From: Oceanomicrobium pacificus
Lineage (GTDB): Bacteria; Pseudomonadota; Alphaproteobacteria; Rhodobacterales; Rhodobacteraceae
Direction: 5' to 3'
Assembly (NCBI RefSeq): GCF_009833495.1
Contig: NZ_WUWG01000002.1
Location: 1-64,000, forward strand
Length of the DNA stretch: 64,000 bases
The notes below the pieces were generated by a model, which had not been told where the DNA came from, did not search any database, and worked only from the letters and a program-made list of their open reading frames with translations. Shown here piece by piece: positions 34,215-42,249 of this stretch; the stretch's first letter is position 1; the number at the start of each line of letters is the position of its first letter. Made by a program: the position numbers and the translations under genes.

Positions 34215-35131
34215 TGGCGGTGCGGACCGGCGACTATGTCATACATGACGACCGGTTCTGCGACCTCATCCTCGGTCCCCATGTGGCCGTGGAACAGCTT
34301 TGGGACGGCGGCCGCTGGACCGAGGGACCGGTCTGGTTCGGTGATGCGGGGCATCTCCTGTGGTCCGACATCCCCAACAACCGGATCATGCGCTGGACCG
34401 AAGATGGCGTCTCGACCTTTCGTGCGCCATCCGGTTTCGCCAATGGCCATACACGCGACCTGCAGGGGCGGCTGGTCAGCTGCGAACACGGGCCGCGGCG
34501 CGTGACACGGACCGAGTTCGACGGAACGGTGACCGTTCTGGCAGACAGCTTTGCGGGCAAGCGGCTCAATTCACCCAATGACGTGGTCGTCGCGGCGGAC
34601 GGCGCGGTCTGGTTTACCGATCCCGACTACGGGATCCTGACCGATTTCGAGGGCCACGCGGCTGCCCGCGAGCAGTCGGGGTGCTTCCTCTTCCGTCTGG
34701 ACTTGGAAAGCGGCGATCTTGCGGTGATGGCCGATGATTTCGCGAAACCCAACGGGCTCGCATTCTCGCCCGACGGGCAGCGGCTCTATGTGGCCGATAC
34801 CGGCCGGAGCCACGATCCCGAAGGGCCGGGCCATATCCGCGCATTCGATGTCGGGCCGGACGGGCTCCTGTCGGGCGGCAAGGTGTTCGCAGCCCCGGAT
34901 CGCGGGCTGGCGGACGGGTTCCGCTGCGATCTTCACGGCAATCTCTGGTCGAGCGCGGGCGACGGCGTGCACTGTTTCGCGCCAGACGGCACCTGTCTGG
35001 GGCGCATCCTGATCCCGCAAGTTGTGTCGAACTGCACCTTCGGCGGACCGGCGCGCAACCGGCTTTTCATCACCGCAACCACTGGCCTTTATGCCGTGTT
35101 CCTCAACACGCGCGGGGCCGGAGCACACTGA
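34214..35131 (+). CDS. SMP-30/gluconolactonase-type sugar lactonase
   Basis: 305 residues from ATG 34214, overlapping the previous stop by one base. Six-bladed propeller text: EGPVWFGDAGHLLWSDIPNN, NGHTRDLQGRLVSCEHG, LNSPNDVVVAADGAVWFTDP, KPNGLAFSPDGQRLYVADT, ADGFRCDLHGNLWSSAGDG. The calcium ligands of the family (Glu at EGP, Asn in SPNDV, Asp in LYVADTGRS region) are present. It opens the aldonolactone made by the SDR encoded immediately upstream, giving the substrate for the dehydratase. Confidence 0.92.
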   Translation: MAVRTGDYVIHDDRFCDLILGPHVAVEQLWDGGRWTEGPVWFGDAGHLLWSDIPNNRIMRWTEDGVSTFRAPSGFANGHTRDLQGRLVSCEHGPRRVTRTEFDGTVTVLADSFAGKRLNSPNDVVVAADGAVWFTDPDYGILTDFEGHAAAREQSGCFLFRLDLESGDLAVMADDFAKPNGLAFSPDGQRLYVADTGRSHDPEGPGHIRAFDVGPDGLLSGGKVFAAPDRGLADGFRCDLHGNLWSSAGDGVHCFAPDGTCLGRILIPQVVSNCTFGGPARNRLFITATTGLYAVFLNTRGAGAH

Positions 35132-35147
35132 ACGGACGGGGGCAGCA

Positions 35148-36494
35148 ATGAGCGACAAGAGACCACAGGATGCCCGCGGAACTGTCCGGCGCGACGCGGA
35201 TGTGATCATTGTCGGGGCGGGCGCCGCCGGTGTCGCGGCCGCTGTCACCGCCGCGCGGCAAGGGCTCCGGACGGTGCTGCTTGAACGTTACGGTTTTTGC
35301 GGGGGTGGCGCGGTTGCGGGCCTGTCGGGCACCGTCTGTGGTATCTATGAAGCTACCGATGATGCGGGCGCTCCGCCGCGCAAGGCCGTTTTCGGCTTCC
35401 TTGACACATTCATCGCGGAGATGGAGGCTCGCGGCGGGCTCGGGCCGCCGGTGCGCTATGGCAAGACCTTCACCCGTGTCCATGACCAACTCATCTGGCG
35501 TGAGGCCGCAGACGCGCTCCTTGAATCCGCAGGCGTAGAGATATTCTTCCACACGACCGTGGCGGCGGTGACCCTCGACGGCGACCGGGTTCTGGGCGTG
35601 ACCGCTCATACCAAGGAAGGCACGTTCGACTTCCGCGCGCCCGTCACGATCGACGCAAGCGGCGATGCGGATGTGACCGCCATGGCCGGGTTTCCGAACT
35701 TCATCGGTGACGAGGGCCGCGTCCAGAACCCGACAATGATCTTCCGTCTGCTCGGCGTGGATGTGGACCGCTTTCTTGCCCGCTACGGGTCGGACACGAT
35801 CATGCCGCCCGATGTCACCGAGATGATCCAGACCGCCAATGCAGGCAACGAATACCGTCTTCCGCGCTCGAAGATCTGGATGTTCACCACGACGCGGCCG
35901 GGCGAGTTGCTGGCCAACTGCACGCGGATCGTGGGTCGTGACGGGCGCGAACTGAACCCGCTTTTTGCCGCTGACTTCACCGAAGCCGAGGTCGAGGGCC
36001 GCCGCCAGATGCGCGAGTATGCCCGCTTTTTCCGCGACCATATCGAGGGCTGCGAGGACAGTTTCGTCAATGACACGGGCGTGCAGGTCGGCGTGCGCCA
36101 GACCCGCCAGATCGACGGTGTGTACCGGCTGCGAAATGCGGATGTGACCGGCGGTGCCAAATTTGCCGACGGGATCGCCCGTTCGCCCTGGCCGATCGAA
36201 CTGCATGCCGGTGCGAAACCCAAGGTCCACTGGCTCCTCAACGATGTCTACGAGGTGCCGTACCGGTGTTTCGTGCCTGCGCGCGGCGAGGGGCTTATTG
36301 CGGCCGGACGCTGCCTGAGCGCCGAGCATGAGGCCGTCGCCTCGGCCCGTGTCACGGCCCAATGCTTTTCCTATGGCCATGCGATCGGCCATGCGGCAGC
36401 GATCTGCGTCAAGGAGGGCCTGCAGCCCCGTGACGTGGACGGCGCGCGTATCCGGCGCATCCTCAACGATGAAGGAGCGAGGTTGGATGGTTGA
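35148..36494 (+). CDS. FAD-dependent oxidoreductase (FAD_oxidored family)
   Basis: 448 residues from ATG 35148 after a GGGGG-rich site. N-terminal dinucleotide fold ADVIIVGAGAAGVAAAVTAA, then LLERYGFCGGGAVAGLSGTV, a motif of the FAD_oxidored (PF12831-type) group; near the C terminus EVPYRCFVPARGEGLIAAG and SCSAEH-like GRCLSAEHEAVAS close the FAD site. The substrate is unknown; in this operon it could oxidise a sugar acid or polyol hydroxyl. It overlaps the next gene by 8 bp, so it belongs to the same pathway unit. Confidence 0.8.
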   Translation: MSDKRPQDARGTVRRDADVIIVGAGAAGVAAAVTAARQGLRTVLLERYGFCGGGAVAGLSGTVCGIYEATDDAGAPPRKAVFGFLDTFIAEMEARGGLGPPVRYGKTFTRVHDQLIWREAADALLESAGVEIFFHTTVAAVTLDGDRVLGVTAHTKEGTFDFRAPVTIDASGDADVTAMAGFPNFIGDEGRVQNPTMIFRLLGVDVDRFLARYGSDTIMPPDVTEMIQTANAGNEYRLPRSKIWMFTTTRPGELLANCTRIVGRDGRELNPLFAADFTEAEVEGRRQMREYARFFRDHIEGCEDSFVNDTGVQVGVRQTRQIDGVYRLRNADVTGGAKFADGIARSPWPIELHAGAKPKVHWLLNDVYEVPYRCFVPARGEGLIAAGRCLSAEHEAVASARVTAQCFSYGHAIGHAAAICVKEGLQPRDVDGARIRRILNDEGARLDG

Positions 36495-38163
36495 ACGTCA
36501 GTTGCGCAGCAATTTCGAACCGGGCACCACGCGCTGGGCCGTGCGGCGCGCGCAGTGGCTTGCCATGGGCCTCAGCGAGGAGGACCTCCTGAAGCCGAAA
36601 ATCGCGGTGGTGAACAGTTCCTCGAAACTCTCGGTCTGTTTCCAGCATCTCGACGGCGTCTCCGAGACGGTGCAGGCCGCGATCCGAGACGCGGGCGGTG
36701 TGCCGTTCGAGATCCGCACCGTCGCGCCGTCCGATTTCATTACCTCTGCCGGACGTCAGGGGCGCTATCTGATGCCGACCCGTGATCTGTTGGTGAACGA
36801 TGTCGAGGTGCAGGTCGAAGGCGCGGAACTTGACGGGATGATCCTGCTATCTTCCTGTGACAAGACCACGCCCGCGCACTTGATGGCTGCCGGCCGGCTG
36901 GACATTCCCGCGCTCATCCTGACCTGCGGCTACCAGTTGGGTGGCGACTGCGCCGGCCGCCATGTGGATATCGAGACGCTCTACAATTCCGTCGGCGCGC
37001 TGAAGGCCGGGCAGATCGATCTGGCCGACCTGAAGGCCATGTCCTGTCAGGCCATCACGGGGCCGGGGGTCTGTGCGGGGCTTGCCACCGCCAATTCGAT
37101 GCATGTCACAGCCGAGGCGCTCGGCATGACGGTGCCCGGAAATGCGCCGATCCGCGCCGGCTCCGACAGGCTCGCGGACTATGCGCGCAAGGCCGGCACC
37201 CGGATCGTGCAGATGGTCGATGAGGGGCTGACCGCGCGCAAGGTCCTGACGCCCGCCGCGTTCCACAATGCGGTGACGGTCGCCATCGCGCTGGGCTGCT
37301 CGGTCAATGTCGTGCGGCACCTGATTGCCAGCGCCATCGAGGCCGAGGCGGATTTCGACGTGCTTGCCGCCTTCGACAGGCTGGGGCGGGACCTGCCGCA
37401 GATCACGCAGGTCCGGCCCAACGGGCCGACGCGGATCGAGGAACTGGACGCCGCAGGCGGGTGCCGTGGCGCGATGGTCCAGCTCCGCGACCGGCTCGAT
37501 CTGGCGGCGATGACCGCGTCGGGGCAGCGGCTCGGAGATGTGCTCGACGCCGCGCCTGCGCCTGATGCAACTGTGATCCGGCCGCTGGCCGATCCCTTCC
37601 GGCCCGATCCGGGGCTTCTGGTGCTGAAGGGCAGCCTCGCCCCTGACGGGGCGATCGTGAAGCTATCCGCCGTTCCGGGGGCCGTGCGCCGGTTCAGCGG
37701 TCCGGCCCGTGTGTTCGAGGATGAGAGCGAGGCCATCGCAGGACTTGGCGACGGCTCGATTTCCAAGGGCGATGTGATCGTCCTGCGGATGCTCGGCCCG
37801 AAAGGCGGACCGGGAACCGTTTTCGCCGCCAGCTTCATGGCTGCACTCGTGGGCGCCGGTCTCGGCGCGGATGTGGCCGTGGTGACGGATGGTGAATTGT
37901 CGGGCCTCAACAGCGGGATAACGGTCGGCCAGGTCATGCCGGAGGCGGCCGAGGGCGGGCCGCTTGCCGTCGTTCGAGACGGCGATACGATCACCATCGA
38001 CATGGAGGCGCGGTCCCTCGATCTGGGTCTTGAAGCGCCCGCGCTTTCTGACCGGCTGGCGGCGCTCGACCTCGAATTGTCCGAAGAACGTCCGGGCTGG
38101 CTGCGCTTCTATCGCGACCTGGTGCAGCCGCTCTCGAAGGGCGCGGTACTCGGGACCCGCTAG
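36487..38163 (+). CDS. second IlvD/EDD-family dehydratase
   Basis: 558 residues from ATG 36487. Cluster cysteines C51 (SSSKLSVCFQHLDG), C124 (LLSSCDKTTPA) and C196 (ITGPGVCAGLATANS) are kept, but the N-terminal substrate region differs strongly from the first dehydratase (31753), lacking its WFGN...GWMKNQG text. C-terminal markers LRMLGPKGGPGT and VTDGELSGLNSG fit the family. It probably acts on a different sugar acid, perhaps the product of the FAD enzyme. A strong terminator follows, making this the last gene of the GntR-controlled operon. Confidence 0.85.
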   Translation: MVERQLRSNFEPGTTRWAVRRAQWLAMGLSEEDLLKPKIAVVNSSSKLSVCFQHLDGVSETVQAAIRDAGGVPFEIRTVAPSDFITSAGRQGRYLMPTRDLLVNDVEVQVEGAELDGMILLSSCDKTTPAHLMAAGRLDIPALILTCGYQLGGDCAGRHVDIETLYNSVGALKAGQIDLADLKAMSCQAITGPGVCAGLATANSMHVTAEALGMTVPGNAPIRAGSDRLADYARKAGTRIVQMVDEGLTARKVLTPAAFHNAVTVAIALGCSVNVVRHLIASAIEAEADFDVLAAFDRLGRDLPQITQVRPNGPTRIEELDAAGGCRGAMVQLRDRLDLAAMTASGQRLGDVLDAAPAPDATVIRPLADPFRPDPGLLVLKGSLAPDGAIVKLSAVPGAVRRFSGPARVFEDESEAIAGLGDGSISKGDVIVLRMLGPKGGPGTVFAASFMAALVGAGLGADVAVVTDGELSGLNSGITVGQVMPEAAEGGPLAVVRDGDTITIDMEARSLDLGLEAPALSDRLAALDLELSEERPGWLRFYRDLVQPLSKGAVLGTR

Positions 38164-38191
38164 CGCAGGTCCGTTCTCCCCGCGGGTACCG

Positions 38192-38225
38192 GTGCCCCGC
38201 TCCCTGAGGCCAGGGAGCGGGGCAC
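38192..38225 (+). terminator. strong terminator hairpin at operon end
   Basis: A 14-bp perfect stem GTGCCCCGCTCCCT / AGGGAGCGGGGCAC with a 6-nt loop, followed by AATTTTA, 28 bp after the stop codon of the second dehydratase. It separates the GntR-led operon from the LacI-controlled operon. Confidence 0.85.
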
Positions 38226-38430
38226 AATTTTACGGCACTGCGGGAATCGCAGCAGAAAGATTCGTCTTCTCGCCATCGCGGCCTTCGGGATCGGGGAAGG
38301 GGTGCAATCTTCGGTTGTCCTGATCGGTGCCTGACCGCGGTCGTCAGAGGTTTCAACGGGCTGTGATTCAAGGCTTGCTTCACTCGCAACGGACTTCAGT
38401 CTGCAACCCATCCGTGCGTGCAGGAACTTG

Positions 38431-38492
38431 TTGACAGGAGGGTTGCGCCTCGGTTTATGTTCACGTTAACATTTAAATGTTCACGGGAACAA
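38431..38492 (+). promoter_or_regulatory. promoter with two LacI-type operators
   Basis: TTGACA at 38431-38436 and TTTATG at 38454-38459 (17-bp spacer). Two 16-bp palindromes follow: ATGTTCACGTTAACAT (38457-38472), overlapping the -10 box, and ATGTTCACGGGAACAA (38477-38492). Their centres are 20 bp apart, so both face the same side of DNA. They share the half-site ATGTTCA with the perfect palindrome at the lacI-type gene (48299-48314), so that regulator very probably represses here. The first gene starts at 38504. Confidence 0.8.
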
Positions 38493-38503
38493 TTGAGGGT
38501 CGG

Positions 38504-39817
38504 ATGTCGAATCGAATTGACAAGGTGATTGCGCGGCGGGTCTGGGACAGTCGCGGGAACCCGACCGTCGAGGTGGAAGTGCAGACCACAGGCGGCCGTG
38601 TAGGGCGCGCCATCGCGCCTGCGGGCGCCTCGCGCGGGACGCGGGAAGCCATAGACATGCGGGACGGCGGCAAGGCGCTTGGCGGGCTCGATGTCGGGCA
38701 GGCCGTTGCCAATGTCGCGGAGCGCATCGCACCCGCGCTGAGCGGCCTCGATGCAACGGACCAGAAAGCCGCAGACGACGCCATTCTTGCGCTCGATCCG
38801 AGCGCCCTGAAGGACAGGCTTGGCGGCAATGCGACTGTCGCGGCATCGCTGGCTGTGGCCCATGCGGGCGCGGCCGCCAAGGGCGAACCGCTCTGGCAGC
38901 ATCTGGCCGACCTGTCGGGCGCGACGCCGAGCATCCCCCTGCCGGAAATCCAGATCTTCGGCGGCGGTGCCCATGCGGGGCGGCGCGTCGACATTCAGGA
39001 TTTCATGGTGATGGTGCCCGGCGCCTCGACCTTCGGGGAGGCGCTCGAGATCACGTCGGAGGTCTACCGCGCCGCGGGCAGCCTGATGGAGCGTAAGGGC
39101 CGGTTGGCCGGCGTTGCGGACGAGGGCGGCTGGTGGCCGGTGTTCGATCACAACGAAGAGGCGCTCGAAACGCTGGTGAAGGCGATCGAACTGGCCGGGG
39201 AGACGCCGGGCGACCGCGTTGTCATCTCGCTCGATATCGCGGCATCGGAATTCGGCAAGGATGGCCGTTACCGGCTGGCGCTGGAGGACCGCGAACTGGG
39301 GCGGGACGAGATGATCCGCCTGCTCGGTGACTGGCTCGACGCCTATCCGATCGCCTCGATCGAGGATCCACTGGCCGAGGATGATCCCGACGGGATGCGG
39401 GCCTTCACCGCGGCCTATGGCGACCGGGTCCAGATCATCGGTGACGATTATCTGGTGACCAACAGCGCATTGGTGCGCGACGCGGCCACGGATCGCGCCT
39501 GCAACGCGGTGCTGATCAAGGTCAATCAGGTCGGCACGCTGAGCGAGGCGCTCGACTGCCTGACAACCGCGTCCGATCGCGGGTTCGGCACCATCGTCTC
39601 GGCCCGTTCGGGCGAGACCGAGGATGTCTCGATCAGCCATATGGCGGTGGGCTTCGGCGCCCGTCAGCTCAAGGTCGGGTCCTTCACCCGCTCCGAGCGG
39701 ATGGCGAAATGGAATGAATGTCTCCGCATCGGTGATGCGATCGGGCAGGACCGGTTTGTCGCTGGCGCACCGCTGGCCGACACCGCCTGGGCCCGCACTT
39801 ACAAGGGAGCAGCCTGA
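38504..39817 (+). CDS. divergent enolase paralogue, proposed sugar-acid dehydratase
   Basis: 437 residues from ATG 38504. Clearly enolase-fold: ARRVWDSRGNPTVEVEV at the start, metal ligands D244 (SLDIAASEF), E287 (IASIEDPLAEDD) and D314 (IIGDDYLVTN), base K339 (LIKVNQVG), E207 (ADEGGWWP), H157 (GGGAHAG), K390 (QLKVGS). Departures from housekeeping enolase: the loop GASTG is GASRG, the Glu of QEFM is D166, and the His of SHRSGETED is A367. Arg368 and Ser369 remain. It leads a LacI-controlled operon with FAH, SDR and ABC genes but no IlvD or MR/MLE dehydratase, so I infer dehydration of an aldonate-like acid. An ATG at 38477 lies inside an operator and is rejected. Confidence 0.88.
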   Translation: MSNRIDKVIARRVWDSRGNPTVEVEVQTTGGRVGRAIAPAGASRGTREAIDMRDGGKALGGLDVGQAVANVAERIAPALSGLDATDQKAADDAILALDPSALKDRLGGNATVAASLAVAHAGAAAKGEPLWQHLADLSGATPSIPLPEIQIFGGGAHAGRRVDIQDFMVMVPGASTFGEALEITSEVYRAAGSLMERKGRLAGVADEGGWWPVFDHNEEALETLVKAIELAGETPGDRVVISLDIAASEFGKDGRYRLALEDRELGRDEMIRLLGDWLDAYPIASIEDPLAEDDPDGMRAFTAAYGDRVQIIGDDYLVTNSALVRDAATDRACNAVLIKVNQVGTLSEALDCLTTASDRGFGTIVSARSGETEDVSISHMAVGFGARQLKVGSFTRSERMAKWNECLRIGDAIGQDRFVAGAPLADTAWARTYKGAA

Positions 39818-39819
39818 CT

Positions 39820-40680
39820 ATGAAACTGATGCGTTTCGGTGACCGCTACGGAAAGAAACGGCTTGTCGTCGAGGATGAGAGCGGCACGCTGCGCGATGCC
39901 ACGGGGCTCGTGGGCGACCTGAACCCCGACACGCTGGGCGCGGGCGCGCTCGCCACGCTGAAAACCGCCGACCTGTCGGTTCTTCCGGCTTTCGATCCGG
40001 CCGGGCAGCGGGTCGCGCCGCCGGTCGCGCAGCCGCGCAACATCTGGTGCGTCGGTCTGAACTATTCCGACCATGCGGCCGAAGCCGGCATGGACATTCC
40101 CGAGGAACCGATCCTCTTCAACAAGTCCTCCGCCACCTATTGCGGCCCGATGGACGATATCCTGCACGCGCCGGACATGACCAAACTCGACTGGGAGGTC
40201 GAACTGGGCATCGTGATCGGCAAACCGACCCTTGGCATCTCCAAGGCCGAGGCGATGGACCATGTTGCCGGTTTCACGCTTGTCAATGACGTGTCCGAAC
40301 GGGCCTGGCAGCTGGAACGCGGCGGCCAGTGGGTGAAGGGCAAGAGCTACCCTAATTTTTGTCCCACCGGCCCGTGGCTGGTCACGGCCGACGCGATCGG
40401 CGACGTGCAGGCGCTCGACATGTGGCTCGACGTGAACGGCCAGCGGATGCAGACCGGTTCGACCTCGAAGATGATCTTCGATGTGGCCACCATCGTCAGC
40501 TACATGAGCACCTTCTGTCAGCTGGAGCCGGGCGACCTGATCTGCACCGGCACGCCGCCGGGCGTGGGCGCGGGCATGACCCCGCCGGTCTGGCTGACCC
40601 CGGGTGACCGCGTGACGCTCGGCATCGAGGGGCTGGGCGAACAGGCGCAGTCCGTCGTCGCCGTCGGAGCCGCCGCATGA
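39820..40680 (+). CDS. FAH-family hydrolase (second copy)
   Basis: 286 residues, ATG 39820 two bases after the enolase-like stop, with GGGAGC upstream. WCVGLNYSDHAAEAGM (H85), metal ligands E126 and E128 (DWEVELGIVIG) and D157 (LVNDVSER), GKSYPNFCPTGPWLV, and CTGTPPGVGAG. Paralogue of 30887, with about the same architecture but clear divergence. Expected to cleave a 2,4-diketo-3-deoxy acid to pyruvate and a shorter acid. The stop overlaps the SDR start by 4 bp. Confidence 0.82.
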   Translation: MKLMRFGDRYGKKRLVVEDESGTLRDATGLVGDLNPDTLGAGALATLKTADLSVLPAFDPAGQRVAPPVAQPRNIWCVGLNYSDHAAEAGMDIPEEPILFNKSSATYCGPMDDILHAPDMTKLDWEVELGIVIGKPTLGISKAEAMDHVAGFTLVNDVSERAWQLERGGQWVKGKSYPNFCPTGPWLVTADAIGDVQALDMWLDVNGQRMQTGSTSKMIFDVATIVSYMSTFCQLEPGDLICTGTPPGVGAGMTPPVWLTPGDRVTLGIEGLGEQAQSVVAVGAAA

Positions 40681-41426
40681 ACCGCTACGACCTGTCCGGC
40701 AAGGTGGCCGTCGTGACCGGCGGCTGCAACGGGATCGGCGCCGCCGTGGCCGACCGGATGGTCGAAAGCGGCGCGCGGGTCGCGATCTGGGACATGGATG
40801 TGTCGGCACCCGAGGCGCGGATCACTGCGTTGAAGGCCGAGGATATCCGCCTGTTCGCGACCGATGTGTCCGACCTCGACAGCGTGTCCAAGGCCATGTC
40901 CGCAACCGAGGACGCTTTCGGTCAGGTCGACATTCTGGTGAACAGCGCCGGCATTGCCGGGCCGACCGCGACCGTGGTCGACTATCCGGCAGATGCGTGG
41001 CGCCAGGTTCAGACCGTCAATCTCGACGGGACGTTCCATTGCTGCAAATCTGTCGTCCCCGGAATGGTGGCGCGCGACTATGGGCGGATTGTCAACGTCG
41101 CCTCCATCGCGGGCAAGGAAGGCAACCCCAATGCCAGCGCCTATTCGGCGTCGAAGGCGGCGGTGATCGCGCTGACCAAGTCGCTCGGCAAGGAACTCGC
41201 GAAGAGCGATATCGCCGTCAACTGCATTACGCCGGCGACGGCGCAGACCCGCATCCTCGAACAGGTGAGCGCGGAATTCATCGACTATATGCGCGGCAAG
41301 ATCCCGCGCGAACGGTTCGTCACCGTGGAGGAGATCGCGAACATGGTCCTCTGGATGGCTTCGGCGGAGAACAGCTTCACCACCGGCGCCGTGTTCGACC
41401 TGTCAGGCGGGAGGGCCACATATTGA
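40677..41426 (+). CDS. SDR dehydrogenase (second 2-keto-3-deoxy-acid dehydrogenase type)
   Basis: 249 residues. TGGCNGIGAAVA cofactor loop, NSAGIAG, catalytic S143, Y156, K160 (SAYSASKAAV), C-terminal DLSGGRATY. It is a close paralogue of the SDR at 30122: the block GKEGNPNASAYSASKAAVIA differs from that copy in few positions. It follows its FAH partner, the reverse of the order in the first operon. Expected to make the 2,4-diketo acid cleaved by that partner. Confidence 0.8.
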   Translation: MNRYDLSGKVAVVTGGCNGIGAAVADRMVESGARVAIWDMDVSAPEARITALKAEDIRLFATDVSDLDSVSKAMSATEDAFGQVDILVNSAGIAGPTATVVDYPADAWRQVQTVNLDGTFHCCKSVVPGMVARDYGRIVNVASIAGKEGNPNASAYSASKAAVIALTKSLGKELAKSDIAVNCITPATAQTRILEQVSAEFIDYMRGKIPRERFVTVEEIANMVLWMASAENSFTTGAVFDLSGGRATY

Positions 41427-42187
41427 CCGGCGCAACAAGTAAAGTGGTCGAGGGCCGGCTGGCCGGTCAGGTGGCTTGCGTCACCGCGGCCGGACAGGGC
41501 ATCGGCCGGGCGATTGCAGAACGGCTCGCCGCCGAGGGCGCGACCGTTCATGCGTCCGACCTTGACGGAACCCTGCTCGACGGGCTCGACGCCGCCAGCT
41601 GCTCGGCGGTCGATGCGACCGATGCAGGCGCGGTCGGGCGCTGGCTGGACGGGATCGGCACCGTTGATTGCGTCGCCCACGCGGTCGGCTTCGTGCATCA
41701 CGGCACGGTCGAGGGCACGAGCGATGCGGACTGGCGCAAGAGCCAGAGCATCTGCCTCGACAGTGCCTTTCACGTCACCCGCGCCGCGGTGCCGCTGATG
41801 AAAGCGCGCGGCGGTTCGGTGACGCTGGTTGCGTCGCTGGCCTCCTCGATCAAGGGCTATCCGTTCCGCGCGGCCTACGGTGCGGCCAAGGGCGGCGTGA
41901 TCGGGCTGATGAAAGCCTGTGCCGCCGATTACCTGCAGGACGGCATCCGGTTCAACGCGATCTGTCCCGGCGTCGTCGACACACCGTCGCTGCGCGCGCG
42001 GATCGCGGCGCTGGCGGAAGAACTGGGCGGGCTCGATGCGGCCGAAGCCTGGTTTCTGGAGCGCCAGCCGGCCGGCCGGTTCGCGCGGCCGGAGGAAATT
42101 GCCGGCACCTGCGCCTGGCTTGCATCTGCGGATGCAGGCTTCGTGACGGGCCAGACAATCAACGTGGACGGGGGCATATCGATCTGA
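41423..42187 (+). CDS. SDR oxidoreductase
   Basis: 254 residues from TTG 41423, which overlaps the previous stop; GGGAGG lies 8 nt upstream and supports it (GTG 41444 is the alternative). Cofactor region VTAAGQGIGRAIA; where most SDRs have NNAG this one has AHAVGFVHHG, and catalytic S138, Y152, K156 are present. C terminus TGQTINVDGGISI. It resembles sugar or 2-keto-3-deoxy-acid dehydrogenases; it may catalyse a separate oxidation in the same pathway. Real start is not the long frame opening at 40997, which is a shadow. Confidence 0.78.
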   Translation: MTGATSKVVEGRLAGQVACVTAAGQGIGRAIAERLAAEGATVHASDLDGTLLDGLDAASCSAVDATDAGAVGRWLDGIGTVDCVAHAVGFVHHGTVEGTSDADWRKSQSICLDSAFHVTRAAVPLMKARGGSVTLVASLASSIKGYPFRAAYGAAKGGVIGLMKACAADYLQDGIRFNAICPGVVDTPSLRARIAALAEELGGLDAAEAWFLERQPAGRFARPEEIAGTCAWLASADAGFVTGQTINVDGGISI

Positions 42188-42249
42188 ACCGCCCGGCGGT
42201 CCACGCAACAAGAACCATAAACATCGAGAGTCCAACGGAGGAGACCAAC

